The notes beneath the pieces are model-generated. The model ran no database searches. It was not told the origin of the DNA and saw nothing but the letters and a program-made list of their open reading frames with translations. 64,000 bases of DNA from Gemmobacter megaterium (GTDB taxonomy: Bacteria > Pseudomonadota > Alphaproteobacteria > Rhodobacterales > Rhodobacteraceae), in contig NZ_FTOT01000007.1 in NCBI RefSeq assembly GCF_900156815.1, positions 154,754 to 218,753 of the forward strand. The letters run 5' to 3'. The position numbers and the translations under genes were made by a program. Of this stretch, positions 1-8,852 are shown in pieces. How positions within the stretch are numbered: position 1 is the first letter of the stretch; each line of letters opens with the position of its first letter.

Positions 1-1821
1 AACACAGAAGTCGGCGCCAATCCCGCGCGCCTCCGCGCCCATATCGGCATCGTCCATGTCCGGGCTGGCCTGCCAGATGACGACACCAACCCGCATCTTC
101 GGCGCAGCGCGCTTGATCCGGCGGATATGCAGCAGCGCCACCCGCGGCGGTTTTGAATCAAGGAAATTCAGGACGACACATCCCGCGCCGACACTGGTCA
201 CGGCAGAGAACCTGCTGGGTGCCAGATCCACATGCACCAGCGACGTGACCTCTGCCCCCTCGGCACGGGCAGCCTGCGCCAGCATCCGGGCGGCGACGTC
301 ATCCAGCTCTGACTGACCACCGATGCTGACAAGGGTATGGCCACGCCCCTGCGATCCGCCATTCGTTGTCGGGCGATCAGCGCGATCGGCCGCCTGTTCC
401 ATCGCGCTTGCCTCTTCCAGCTCCTCGACGACAACCGCATCCAGTTCATCAAGGAAACGCATGGCAGCCGCGGCCATGCGCAACTCCTGATCCTTGTCCA
501 CGATGCCACGCTCATAATCGGACTGGGCCAGCAACAGCGCGGGAATCCCCACATCTCGATGATAATCGGAGAGGTACTGTTCCTCCAGCGCCTCCTCGGC
601 ACGAAAGGTGGATTCGACGACATCACCGACCAGCAGGCGCTGATACAGCCGCGAATGCGGCGCCAGAACGGGTTCGTCACCAAACAGGATATTGAACACT
701 TCGAACTGTGGAATATGCCGCCCCAACACCACCAGACACACAGTCAACGGTGTGGACAACACCAGCCCCATGGGCCCCCAGATCCAGGTCCAGAAGATCG
801 CGGACACGATGATCGCCAACGGGCTTACCCCGGTTCCGCTGCCATAGAGCCATGGTTCGATGATGTTCGATGTGATCAGCTCGATCACCAGAAACAGCGC
901 CCCGGTCCACAACAGCATGGACCAATCGGGCGATGCGGCAATGGCCAGGAACAGCGGAAAGACCGCCGCCATGATCGACCCGACATACGGAACAAAGCGC
1001 AGGACCAGCGTCAACATGCCCCAGAGCACGGCATTGGGCACGCCGATCACCCATAGCCCCAGGCCAATCGGCACCGCATAAATCACGTTCACCAGAAGCT
1101 GCATCAGCAGATAGCGGGCGACGCGGCTTCCCGCATCTTCCATCACCTGGGTGCTTTTGTGAATGTCGTTTGTCCCCACAAGACGGATCAGCCTGTCGCG
1201 CAATTCGTCGCGCTCCAACAACATGAAGATCACGACAACAATCACCAGGCCCGCGGTGGCAACCGGGCCGATCAATGGCAAAACCAGATCTCGCAACACC
1301 TCGAAGGCGTTGCGATCGCTCATCACCTTCACCTGTACCGGCTGGGGGGCCTCGGCATCGGGATCTTCGGGCAAACCGGCATTGATGCGATCGCCGATTT
1401 CCGTGATCATCCGGGTCAGACGGGCAATGACACCCGTCCCGTCGCCACTGTCCTGCACGCTGTCTAGCTTGGTGACGATGTTCGCCTGGAATGTCGGAAG
1501 GTCGCGCGCAAGCGTCCCGACCTGCGCCGCCACCACCAGCATGAACAGCCCGATGGCCACGAAAGTCACCGTGACTGCCCCCAGAACCGCCACCAGATTA
1601 GGCAACCCGCGATTGCGCAGAAAGGTCACGACGGGCGACAGCGCAAATGTGATGACAACCGCGAACGCAAGCGGAAGGAAGATCTCTGCCCCGATATGCA
1701 GGATGGCCGCGATAAGGCTGGCAACGATCAGCGTCGTCAACGTCATGCGCCGCCGGGCATTGTCATGCATGGCAGCCTGCCCCGGCTGGAAGGGTGGCCG
1801 AGGCACTGCTTCGAGACCCAT
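1..1821 (-). CDS. AI-2E/PerM family permease with soluble C-terminal domain (3' end outside window)
   Basis: The gene runs off the left edge: 607 codons are visible and no stop is reached. The ATG at 1821 follows a GGAG-type ribosome binding site. About the first 370 residues are a multi-span membrane protein. Segments such as RFVPYVGS and SNIIEPWLYG are typical of the AI-2E/PerM permease family, whose members export or exchange small molecules or ions; the substrate here is unknown. Residues 370-480 form an acidic soluble linker. From about residue 492 an alternating beta/alpha domain begins with HTLVSIGGQSELD and continues to the edge. It resembles a B12-binding-type Rossmann fold but shows no DxHxxG cobalamin motif in the visible part. 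The gene is divergent from the sensor kinase at 2035. The family call is firm; transport direction and the tail's ligand are not. Confidence 0.85.
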   Translation of the reverse strand, partial: MGLEAVPRPPFQPGQAAMHDNARRRMTLTTLIVASLIAAILHIGAEIFLPLAFAVVITFALSPVVTFLRNRGLPNLVAVLGAVTVTFVAIGLFMLVVAAQVGTLARDLPTFQANIVTKLDSVQDSGDGTGVIARLTRMITEIGDRINAGLPEDPDAEAPQPVQVKVMSDRNAFEVLRDLVLPLIGPVATAGLVIVVVIFMLLERDELRDRLIRLVGTNDIHKSTQVMEDAGSRVARYLLMQLLVNVIYAVPIGLGLWVIGVPNAVLWGMLTLVLRFVPYVGSIMAAVFPLFLAIAASPDWSMLLWTGALFLVIELITSNIIEPWLYGSGTGVSPLAIIVSAIFWTWIWGPMGLVLSTPLTVCLVVLGRHIPQFEVFNILFGDEPVLAPHSRLYQRLLVGDVVESTFRAEEALEEQYLSDYHRDVGIPALLLAQSDYERGIVDKDQELRMAAAAMRFLDELDAVVVEELEEASAMEQAADRADRPTTNGGSQGRGHTLVSIGGQSELDDVAARMLAQAARAEGAEVTSLVHVDLAPSRFSAVTSVGAGCVVLNFLDSKPPRVALLHIRRIKRAAPKMRVGVVIWQASPDMDDADMGAEARGIGADFCV

Positions 1822-2034
1822 GCGAACTCTCCTCACCTGCGCTCAACGGTGCGCTAACATGGGGAAACGCACATCCCGGCCTTTGGGTTCCCGGCCGGAG
1901 GTAACCCTTCGTCAACCCTGCAAGATCAGCAGGTTGAACCGCATTTGCCCCTTTCCCGCAATGGTTGGGGCGGATAGTGTCGCGCCCGTGGCCACCGCAT
2001 GGGGCGATCTGGCCAGATCGGTCAGGTCCAATCC

Positions 2035-3660
2035 ATGTTGAGGAAGCTTCACATTCCTGCATTCGCGTTCCTGATCGCCGCGGGGCTGGGAACGGGCATC
2101 ACCGGATTGGTGCATCGTCACGAAGTGACCAGCGCCACCGAAAAGCTGGAACGTGAACTCACCGACGTCGCCGACCTTGTAAGCGAACGGGTCAACCGGG
2201 TCTCGACGGTGCTCATGGCCACGCGGTCCTACCTTGGGACGCGCGCGGCGGCGGATATGCCCAGGGACCGCTTTGCGCGCTATGTCGAAAGCCTGGCCCA
2301 CGCAGGGGCCATTGACGGAATACACGGCCTGGGTCTGGCAGAGATCATCAGCGATGCAACCGAAGCCCAGATGCTGGAGCGGCTTCGGCGCGACTACGGC
2401 CCCGAGCGCGTGTTCTGGCCGACAGAGCGCGCGCCGGGACTGCATACCGCAATCATGCTGCTGGAACCGGCAGACGCCCGCAACCTCGCCGCTATTGGCT
2501 ATGACATGTACTCCGAGCCCATGCGGCAGGCTGCGATGCGGGCCTCGATGGACAGCGGCCAGCCGATCATTTCCGGTCCGGTCAAGCTTGTCCAAGAAAT
2601 CACCGCAGACCAGCAGGTTGGCGCCCTGATCTACCTGTTCATGGATGGAACAGAAGGCAGCGCGCAGCCGGGTTTTGTCTATGCCCCGGTCCGAATGGGC
2701 CGTCTGTTCGAATCCATCGGTCTGGGTGGTGCGAGTCCCGTCGCGATCCGCGTGGTCGACGCGAGCTTTCCAGACCCTGTGCTTTACCAAAGCGCCACCT
2801 TCGCCGAACTGGAAGATGCCGACACGATCCTGTCCACGGTCGAAACCACCATTGCGGGCCGCAAGTGGCAATTCTCGGGCCGCCGGAACGACGCATCGGG
2901 GCTATTCTCGCGCTGGCCGCTGACAATGATCGTTGGCGCCGTTTCGCTGCTGCTGTCGGCGCTGATTGCCTTGGCGGTTCAGGGTTTCGCGGCCTCGATC
3001 CGGCACAACCGCGAATTTGCGCAGGCGCAACAGCGCAGCTTGCAGGAAAAGGATCTGCATCTGCGCGAAATGTCCCACCGGCTGAAAAATGCTCTGGCGC
3101 GCGTCGTGGCCATGACCCGTCAGGCAGGCAGGCAGGCCGACAGCAAGGAAGCCTTCGTCACCTCGATGACCCAGCGCCTGCAATCCATGGCACAGGCCCA
3201 GGACCTGCTGATCCGCTCCGCTACCGAAGGGGCCGATCTTTACACGCTCGTTTCTGTCGAACTGAAACAAATCTATGGCGATGCCGATGCCGGGGTAACG
3301 CTTGACGGGCCAGACATCCGCCTGAACGCAACCCAGACCCAGGCCCTCGGCCTGACGGTTCACGAACTCGCGACCAACGCGCTGAAATATGGCGCCGGCG
3401 CAGCCCTGGGCGGGAAGCTGGCCATCACGTGGCAGGTCCAGCGCATCGGACGGACCCAGATGCTCCGGCTGGTCTGGGCCGAAACCACGGTCGACACCAT
3501 ATCAGAGCCTGAACGCAAGGGGTTCGGCAGCCAGCTGATCGACAGCTGTATTCGGCTGGAGCTGGGCGGCACGATCGAACGCAAGTTCGGCAGCCAGGGC
3601 CTGACCGTCACGATCACCGTGCCCTTTGACCAGCCCGCTCCGCGCAACAGGAAAGCGTAG
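2035..3660 (+). CDS. CHASE-domain sensor histidine kinase (HisKA_2/HWE type)
   Basis: Membrane-bound sensor kinase of 541 residues. An N-terminal membrane anchor (about residues 8-26) is followed by an extracytoplasmic CHASE-like domain (about 60-285, with GYDMYSEPMR and GQPIISGPV). A second membrane segment lies near 297-318. The kinase core has the phosphoacceptor motif EMSHRLKNAL (His348) and an ATPase domain with HELATNALKYGA and KGFGSQL. The HRLKN motif places it in the HisKA_2/HWE group common in alphaproteobacteria. These usually signal to a response regulator, but none is adjacent here. An in-frame ATG at 1999 would add 12 residues; 2035 was preferred because the hydrophobic anchor begins soon after it. 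Neither start has a strong Shine-Dalgarno. The signal sensed cannot be read from the sequence. Confidence 0.85.
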   Translation: MLRKLHIPAFAFLIAAGLGTGITGLVHRHEVTSATEKLERELTDVADLVSERVNRVSTVLMATRSYLGTRAAADMPRDRFARYVESLAHAGAIDGIHGLGLAEIISDATEAQMLERLRRDYGPERVFWPTERAPGLHTAIMLLEPADARNLAAIGYDMYSEPMRQAAMRASMDSGQPIISGPVKLVQEITADQQVGALIYLFMDGTEGSAQPGFVYAPVRMGRLFESIGLGGASPVAIRVVDASFPDPVLYQSATFAELEDADTILSTVETTIAGRKWQFSGRRNDASGLFSRWPLTMIVGAVSLLLSALIALAVQGFAASIRHNREFAQAQQRSLQEKDLHLREMSHRLKNALARVVAMTRQAGRQADSKEAFVTSMTQRLQSMAQAQDLLIRSATEGADLYTLVSVELKQIYGDADAGVTLDGPDIRLNATQTQALGLTVHELATNALKYGAGAALGGKLAITWQVQRIGRTQMLRLVWAETTVDTISEPERKGFGSQLIDSCIRLELGGTIERKFGSQGLTVTITVPFDQPAPRNRKA

Positions 3661-3722
3661 ACCCTGCACGACGGCTATTCCTGTCAGCGGACCGACCGGG
3701 CACTGCGGCCAGGAATGGCGTG

Positions 3723-3751
3723 TTGACCCTGCGGGAACGCTTCCGTATCGC
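3723..3751 (+). promoter_or_regulatory. possible sigma70-type promoter for purU
   Basis: TTGACC at 3723-3728 and TATCGC at 3746-3751 are separated by 17 bases, ending about 30 bases before the purU ATG at 3782. The -35 box is good and the -10 box weak, so this is a candidate only. Confidence 0.3.
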
Positions 3752-3781
3752 TTCGCACATATTCCCAGCCGGACCTTGACC

Positions 3782-4669
3782 ATGACCGCCGCAAACGTCC
3801 TGACCATACAGTGTGAATCCCGCCGCGGAATCGTGGCAGGCGTTTCAGGATATCTGGCAAGGCAAGGCTGCAATATCACCGATTCCGCGCAATATGACGA
3901 CCCGGCCACGGGCCGCTTTTTCGCCCGCATCTCGTTTCACTCCGAGACCGGCGCGACACTAGCGCAATTGCGCGAAGGATTTGGCACTGTCGCGGACAAA
4001 TTCAACATGGACTGGGCAATCCATGATGGCGCGGTCCCGGTAAAAGTGCTGCTGATGGTGTCCAACTTTGGCCACTGCCTGAATGACTTGCTCTATCGGT
4101 GGCGCATCGGGGCGCTGCCCGTGGACATCGTAGGCGTGGTATCGAACCACCTGACCTATCAGAAACTGGTGGTGAATCACGACCTCCCCTTTCACCACAT
4201 CAAGGTCACGAGAGACAGCAAGCCCGAAGCAGAGGCCCGCCTGATGGCCCTGGTCGAGGAAACCGGGACAGAGCTGGTCGTGCTCGCGCGCTACATGCAA
4301 ATTCTGTCCGACGACATGTGCCGCAGAATGTCAGGGCGGATCATCAACATTCACCACTCCTTTCTGCCCAGCTTCAAGGGCGCGAACCCGTACAAACAGG
4401 CATTCGACCGCGGAGTGAAGCTGATCGGGGCCACCTCGCACTATGTGACCGCCGATCTGGACGAAGGCCCGATCATCGAACAGGACACCGTTCGCGTCAC
4501 ACATGCGCAATCGCCAGAGGACTACGTTTCGCTGGGGCGCGAAGTGGAATCGTCGGTTCTGGCGCGCGCGGTCCATGCCCATATCCACCACCGCGCATTC
4601 ATCAATGGCAACAAGACCGTGGTCTTCCCCGCCTCACCAGGATCTTATGCATCGGAGCGGATGGGCTGA
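3782..4669 (+). CDS. purU: formyltetrahydrofolate deformylase
   Basis: PurU hydrolyses 10-formyltetrahydrofolate to formate and tetrahydrofolate, balancing the one-carbon pool and supplying formate for purine synthesis. The 295-residue protein has an N-terminal ACT domain (about residues 5-80) and a C-terminal formyltransferase-fold domain. The catalytic Asn-His-Asp set is visible: INIHHSFLPSF (Asn189, His191) and SHYVTADLDEGP (Asp227). Length and motifs match the family. The ATG at 3782 was chosen because the protein begins directly with the ACT domain; an upstream in-frame ATG at 3626 lies inside the preceding kinase gene and would add non-homologous sequence. It is a single gene between the kinase and convergent rarA. 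Confidence 0.95.
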   Translation: MTAANVLTIQCESRRGIVAGVSGYLARQGCNITDSAQYDDPATGRFFARISFHSETGATLAQLREGFGTVADKFNMDWAIHDGAVPVKVLLMVSNFGHCLNDLLYRWRIGALPVDIVGVVSNHLTYQKLVVNHDLPFHHIKVTRDSKPEAEARLMALVEETGTELVVLARYMQILSDDMCRRMSGRIINIHHSFLPSFKGANPYKQAFDRGVKLIGATSHYVTADLDEGPIIEQDTVRVTHAQSPEDYVSLGREVESSVLARAVHAHIHHRAFINGNKTVVFPASPGSYASERMG

Positions 4670-4704
4670 CCCCCTGACACCTGTTCCGATTTCGAGCGTC
4701 GCAT

Positions 4705-4725
4705 GGGTATTTTTGGCAAGATGAA
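4705..4725 (+). repeat. GGGTATTT-type intergenic element, copy 1
   Basis: This short stretch between the convergent purU and rarA genes contains GGGTATTTTTGGCAAG followed by ATGAA. A second, similar copy lies at 6109-6128 on the other strand. Such elements are common after genes in Rhodobacteraceae as far as I know. Function is unknown. Confidence 0.4.
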
Positions 4726-4734
4726 TGCGCCACG

Positions 4735-6048
4735 TCACGCCTGGCCGCCCTGACGACGCGCCCGCAGCTTGGCAAACCAGTCCACGCGCTTGTGCAATTC
4801 CCGCTCGAAGCCGCGTTCGACCGGAACATACAGCGCAGGGCGCTTCATCCCGTCGGGAAAGTAGTTCTGCCCGGAAAACCCATCATCAGCGTCATGGTCA
4901 TAGGCATAGCCGTCACCGTAGCCGAGACCCTTCATCATCTTTGTGGGAGCATTGAGGATATGCTTTGGCGGCATAAGGCTGCCGCTGTCGCGTGCAAGAG
5001 CCCGCGCCGCCTTGTAGCCGGTATAGGCGGCATTCGACTTCGGGGCGAGCGCGAGATAGACCAGCGCATTGGCCAGCGCCAACTCCCCCTCCGGGCTGCC
5101 CAGCCGTTCATAGGTTTGCCAGGCATCCAGGCAGATGCCCTGTGCCTGCGGATCCGCAAGGCCGATATCCTCCACCGCCATACGGGTCAGACGGCGGGCA
5201 AGGAAGCGCGGATCCTCACCGCCTTCCAGCATCCGGGCAAACCAGTACAGGGAGGCGTCAGGATCTGATCCACGCACCGATTTATGCAATGCCGAGATCA
5301 GGTTGTAATGCTCTTCACCTGACTTGTCGTATTTTGCCGCCCGGCGCATCAGGCGCGTTGCCAGCCCGTCACGATCCAATGTCGCGGTTTTCCACGCTGC
5401 CACCTGCTCCACCAGATTGAGCAAAGCCCGGCCATCGCCGTCCGCCATCTCCAGCAGCGCGTCGCGCGCCTCTGCGGTAAGCGGCAGGGCACGGCCAAGT
5501 TCCTTTTCCGCGCGCTGCGCAAGTCGTTCCAGATCGGCCAGACTGAGGCGCTCCAGCACCATCACCTGCGCACGCGACAAGAGCGCGGCGTTCAGTTCAA
5601 ACGACGGATTCTCGGTGGTCGCCCCGACCAGGGTGATGGTGCCGTCTTCCATATACGGCAGGAATCCATCCTGCTGGGCCTTGTTGAAGCGGTGAATCTC
5701 GTCCACGAACAACAGCGTGCCGCGCCCCTGAGCACGCCGAAGCCTGGCCGCCTCGAACACCTTGCGCAACTCCGGCACACCAGTGAATATGGCGCTGATC
5801 TGGACAAAGGCCATATCGCTGCCTTCGGCCAACAGACGGGCAATGGTGGTCTTTCCCACCCCTGGCGGCCCCCAGAGAACAAGGTTCGACAGGCTTCCCG
5901 CCGCAAGCATGGCGCCCAGGGGCCCATCGGCAGCAAGCACCTTTTCCTGTCCGATCACGTCAGACAACTGATGCGGCCGGAGCCGGTCGGCCAGCGGACG
6001 CGGCGCCTGCGCGGCAGAGTCGGGAGCGGAGTCGAACAGATCGGTCAT
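4735..6048 (-). CDS. rarA: replication-associated recombination protein A (RarA/MgsA AAA+ ATPase)
   Basis: RarA is a clamp-loader-like AAA+ ATPase that acts at stalled replication forks. The 437-residue protein has Walker A GPPGVGKT (about 60-67), Walker B LLFVDEIH (112-119), the sensor-1 block VGATTENPSFELN, and the C-terminal MgsA tetramerisation region with YDKSGEEHYNLISALHKS and SNAAYTGYKAA. Length and architecture are complete. It begins at ATG 6048 and converges with purU. No operon partner is evident: the next minus-strand gene upstream is separated by a hairpin and a repeat element. Confidence 0.95.
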   Translation of the reverse strand: MTDLFDSAPDSAAQAPRPLADRLRPHQLSDVIGQEKVLAADGPLGAMLAAGSLSNLVLWGPPGVGKTTIARLLAEGSDMAFVQISAIFTGVPELRKVFEAARLRRAQGRGTLLFVDEIHRFNKAQQDGFLPYMEDGTITLVGATTENPSFELNAALLSRAQVMVLERLSLADLERLAQRAEKELGRALPLTAEARDALLEMADGDGRALLNLVEQVAAWKTATLDRDGLATRLMRRAAKYDKSGEEHYNLISALHKSVRGSDPDASLYWFARMLEGGEDPRFLARRLTRMAVEDIGLADPQAQGICLDAWQTYERLGSPEGELALANALVYLALAPKSNAAYTGYKAARALARDSGSLMPPKHILNAPTKMMKGLGYGDGYAYDHDADDGFSGQNYFPDGMKRPALYVPVERGFERELHKRVDWFAKLRARRQGGQA

Positions 6049-6108
6049 CCGCGCACGATACGCCGACTATGCGCGCGCGACCAGTGGACCCGAAGCCGCT
6101 CTTTATGC

Positions 6109-6128
6109 TTCACCTTGCAGAAATACCC
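6109..6128 (-). repeat. GGGTATTT-type intergenic element, copy 2
   Basis: Reads GGGTATTTCTGCAAGGTGAA on the minus strand. It closely resembles the element at 4705-4725 and sits just after a GC-rich hairpin downstream of the small gene at 6190. Confidence 0.4.
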
Positions 6129-6137
6129 TGCGGGGGT

Positions 6138-6158
6138 GCGGGGGTGCAAAACCCCCGC
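6138..6158 (-). terminator. GC-rich hairpin after the 6190-6402 gene
   Basis: GCGGGGG (6138-6144) pairs perfectly with CCCCCGC (6152-6158) across a 7-base loop. It lies about 30 bases beyond the stop of the small minus-strand gene. No clean U-tract follows, so termination is plausible rather than certain. Confidence 0.45.
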
Positions 6159-6189
6159 TGCGACATCCGCCACAAAGCCCTCGGTCGGC

Positions 6190-6402
6190 TCAGCGCCCAA
6201 GCCGCCGGGTAATTCGCGCCGACTTGCGCGCCAGCTTCACTGCATCGCGCCCCTTGCGGGCCATGTCACGCTCCTGAGTGGACATCTGCGCGGCGGGTTT
6301 GCCCTTGCCTGCCGCCATGTCGATCCCCTTGCGGACACCCCAGTTTGTCGCGCGACGAAAAAACATGCGGCTTAGCATCGTGAAAAATCGGTTCGTATCC
6401 AT
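6190..6402 (-). CDS. small basic protein, function unknown
   Basis: A 70-residue protein rich in Arg and Lys (calculated by eye as strongly basic), beginning MDTNRFFTMLSRMFFRRATN and ending in KSARITRRLGR. No signal peptide, membrane segment or known motif is recognised. It lies 17 bases after scpB on the same strand, so it probably ends the argS-nagZ-scpAB transcription unit. The ATG at 6402 follows a GGGAGAG ribosome binding site. The clean start and position make it a likely real gene; no function can be assigned. Confidence 0.65.
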   Translation of the reverse strand: MDTNRFFTMLSRMFFRRATNWGVRKGIDMAAGKGKPAAQMSTQERDMARKGRDAVKLARKSARITRRLGR

Positions 6403-6419
6403 GGCGCTCTCCCTCTGTT

Positions 6420-7064
6420 CTAATCCTCGAACATTTCGGTCTGCCCGGTGTCGGGTGCATCGTCCTCGGTCAACGGTTCTGTGCCGGGCATGGCGCGGGC
6501 ATCCAGCAAGCCTGCTGCCCGCAACTCGCGCAATCCTGGCAGATCTCGAGAGGATTCCAGACCGAAATGGTCCAGAAACTGATCCGTCACGACGAATGTC
6601 ACCGGGCGTCCTGGCGACATACGGCGACGGCCAAGGCGAATCCATTCAAGTTCCAGAAGCTGGTCGATGGTACCACGAGACACTGCGACACCGCGAATTT
6701 CCTCGATCTCGGCCCGCGTGACCGGCTGGTGATATGCGATGATCGCCAGGGTCTCGATCGCGGCGCGGGACAGCTTGCGGGTCTCGACCTGTTCCTGCTG
6801 CATCAGATGGCCCAGATCCGGCGCGGTTCGAAACGCCCAGCCATCGCCAATACGAACGACCCGCACCCCTCGCCCTTCGTAGCGGCGGCGCAAATAGGCC
6901 AGCGCCTCGGCGGGATCGCAGCCGGTCGGCATCCGGCGGGCCAGTTCGGGCACCGTCATGGGCGCGACCGATGCGAACAGGATCGCTTCGACCATGCGCT
7001 CCTGCTCGCCCATCGGGGGGGCGGCAAACAGCGAGGGGGCATCGTCAGCCATGCGATCCGTCAC
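6420..7064 (-). CDS. scpB: segregation and condensation protein B
   Basis: ScpB is the winged-helix (kite) subunit of the Smc-ScpAB condensin that compacts and segregates chromosomes. The 214-residue protein shows the family core: EAILFASVAPM near the start, then LSRAAIETLAIIAYHQPVTRAEIEEIRGV and VTFVVTDQFLDHFGL. It overlaps scpA by four bases (ATGA, 7061-7064), which indicates translational coupling. The C-terminal 30 residues are acidic and variable, as is usual. Confidence 0.95.
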   Translation of the reverse strand: MTDRMADDAPSLFAAPPMGEQERMVEAILFASVAPMTVPELARRMPTGCDPAEALAYLRRRYEGRGVRVVRIGDGWAFRTAPDLGHLMQQEQVETRKLSRAAIETLAIIAYHQPVTRAEIEEIRGVAVSRGTIDQLLELEWIRLGRRRMSPGRPVTFVVTDQFLDHFGLESSRDLPGLRELRAAGLLDARAMPGTEPLTEDDAPDTGQTEMFED

Positions 7065-7858
7065 AGGGGTTTCATCCGAAGCCGAAGCGGCGCGAAGGTC
7101 TCTGCCTGTTGTATCTGCACTGCCCCCTGTTTGGCGAGTTCCAGAGACGCCGCAAAATGCGCTGCGGTGGCCGAGCGCCGCCGGGCTGGCTCTCCTTTCC
7201 AGTCGTCAGGCAGAAAGTCCATCAGCGCGACCCAGTCGCCGGCATATCCGAGCATTCCGCGCAATCGGTCCAGCGCCTGTTCCATCGTGTAGACATTCTT
7301 GCGATCGAACGCATAGGGGCGGAATTCGTCGCGGGTCCGGATCCGGGCATAGGCTTGCATCAGATCCAGAAGCGTGGCGGTATACCGCAAGTTGCGGATG
7401 TGCGAAAACGCCTCTGGCGCACCACGCTGAAAGAAGTCGCGCCCCAACTGATCGCGCGCCATCAAGTTGGCCGCCGCCTCGCGCATGGCCTGAAGTCGCT
7501 CTAGCTGCCAGGCAAGATGGGCGGCCATATCTTCGGCACTCGGGCCTTCGTCCTCGGGATCCGGGGGCAGCAGGAGGCGCGATTTCAGATAGGCCAGCCA
7601 GGCCGCCATCACCAGGTAATCCGCAGCCAGTTCGATGCGCAGGCTACGGGCACGGGTGACAAAGACAAGGTACTGTTCCGCAAGTTGCAGCACAGAGATC
7701 CTTCGCAAATCCACCTTCTGACTGCGTGACAGCGTCAGCAACAGGTCAAGCGGGCCTTCGAACCCGTCCACATCCACAATCAGGGCTTCGGCCGCCAGCC
7801 GGTCAGGCACCGACAGCGCCGGGCCTTCGGGAAAGTCGAGCGACGGCTGGTCAGCCAT
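7061..7858 (-). CDS. scpA: segregation and condensation protein A
   Basis: ScpA is the kleisin subunit that bridges Smc heads and binds ScpB. The 265-residue protein has the typical N-terminal block FEGPLDLLLTLSRSQKVDL, then AEQYLVFV and YLVMAAWLAYLKSRLLLP, and a C-terminal winged-helix region. It overlaps nagZ by 8 bases upstream and scpB by 4 bases downstream, inside one compact operon. Confidence 0.95.
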   Translation of the reverse strand: MADQPSLDFPEGPALSVPDRLAAEALIVDVDGFEGPLDLLLTLSRSQKVDLRRISVLQLAEQYLVFVTRARSLRIELAADYLVMAAWLAYLKSRLLLPPDPEDEGPSAEDMAAHLAWQLERLQAMREAAANLMARDQLGRDFFQRGAPEAFSHIRNLRYTATLLDLMQAYARIRTRDEFRPYAFDRKNVYTMEQALDRLRGMLGYAGDWVALMDFLPDDWKGEPARRRSATAAHFAASLELAKQGAVQIQQAETFAPLRLRMKPL

Positions 7859-8852
7859 GGTGGTGGGCGGTTGTTCCGATCATGGCCGAAAGGTCGGCGG
7901 CAAGCGCGGCAAAGTCAACGTTTTCCGGCGCGCGACGCGCTTTCAGGGCCGTCTCACATCGAACACGCGCCGCACCCGAAAGGCGGCCCGCGCCCTCGGC
8001 CGCCTGTGCGAACCCAAGGATCGCGTCATTGCAGTGCAGCACAAGATCACAGCCCGCAGCAATCGCACATGCCGCGCGGTCGCGGATCGGCCCGCTCAAG
8101 GCGCCCATGCCAATATCGTCGGTCATGATGGCGCCGCCGAACCCCCAATCGTCCCGCATCATCGCCAGGGCGGCAGGGTTCATCGTGGCCGGGAGATCCC
8201 CCAGGAATGGCAGCCGGATATGTGCAGTCATTCCAAGCGGCAGGTCGGTTAACGCCTTGAACGGGGCAAAATCGCTCGACTCCAGGTTGGCGCGGGACTG
8301 GTCGATCAGCGGGGTCTCCAGATGGCTGTCCTGTGTTGCCCGGCCATGACCGGGCATATGCTTGATCACCGGCAGCACGCCCCCCATCAAAAGTCCATCC
8401 GCCAGCGCACGTGCGTTGGCCGTCACTTCGGGCACGGAGGTGCCCATACAGCGGCTTCGCAAGAACGGGTGGGTCTCGGGCCAGGCCAGATCGGCGCAGG
8501 GGGCAAAATTCCCGTCGATGCCCACAGCCCGCAGTTCCGCCGCCAGCATCCGCCCCCGCAGATGAAAACTTGCCGGGCCGAACGGCGCCTGATCCAGCGG
8601 GGGCGCATATTCATGCCACAAGGGGGCACGCAGGCGTTGCACGCGCCCGCCTTCTTGATCAACGAACACCGGCGCATCGCGCCCCACCGCGGCGCGCAAG
8701 TCGCTGGTCAGGCGGCGCAACTGATCGGGCGTCTCGACATTGCGCGCGAACAGGACAAACCCCCAAGGCGCGGTCTCGCGAAAGAACGCGGCCTCGTCGC
8801 GGCCAAGTTCCAGGCCCTGGACCCCCAGTACAACGGCCGAAACCATGCTCAC
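7851..8852 (-). CDS. nagZ: beta-N-acetylhexosaminidase (GH3)
   Basis: NagZ removes N-acetylglucosamine from muropeptides during cell-wall recycling in the cytoplasm. The 333-residue protein shows the GH3 features: KHMPGHG with the Lys-His pair near 164-165, the flexible His loop SHLETP, and the nucleophile segment MTDDIGMGAL (Asp245/246). The start is a GTG at 8852 overlapping the stop of the SPOR gene; an ATG six bases later is an alternative. It belongs to the argS-SPOR-nagZ-scpA-scpB run. Confidence 0.93.
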   Translation of the reverse strand: MSMVSAVVLGVQGLELGRDEAAFFRETAPWGFVLFARNVETPDQLRRLTSDLRAAVGRDAPVFVDQEGGRVQRLRAPLWHEYAPPLDQAPFGPASFHLRGRMLAAELRAVGIDGNFAPCADLAWPETHPFLRSRCMGTSVPEVTANARALADGLLMGGVLPVIKHMPGHGRATQDSHLETPLIDQSRANLESSDFAPFKALTDLPLGMTAHIRLPFLGDLPATMNPAALAMMRDDWGFGGAIMTDDIGMGALSGPIRDRAACAIAAGCDLVLHCNDAILGFAQAAEGAGRLSGAARVRCETALKARRAPENVDFAALAADLSAMIGTTAHHHG

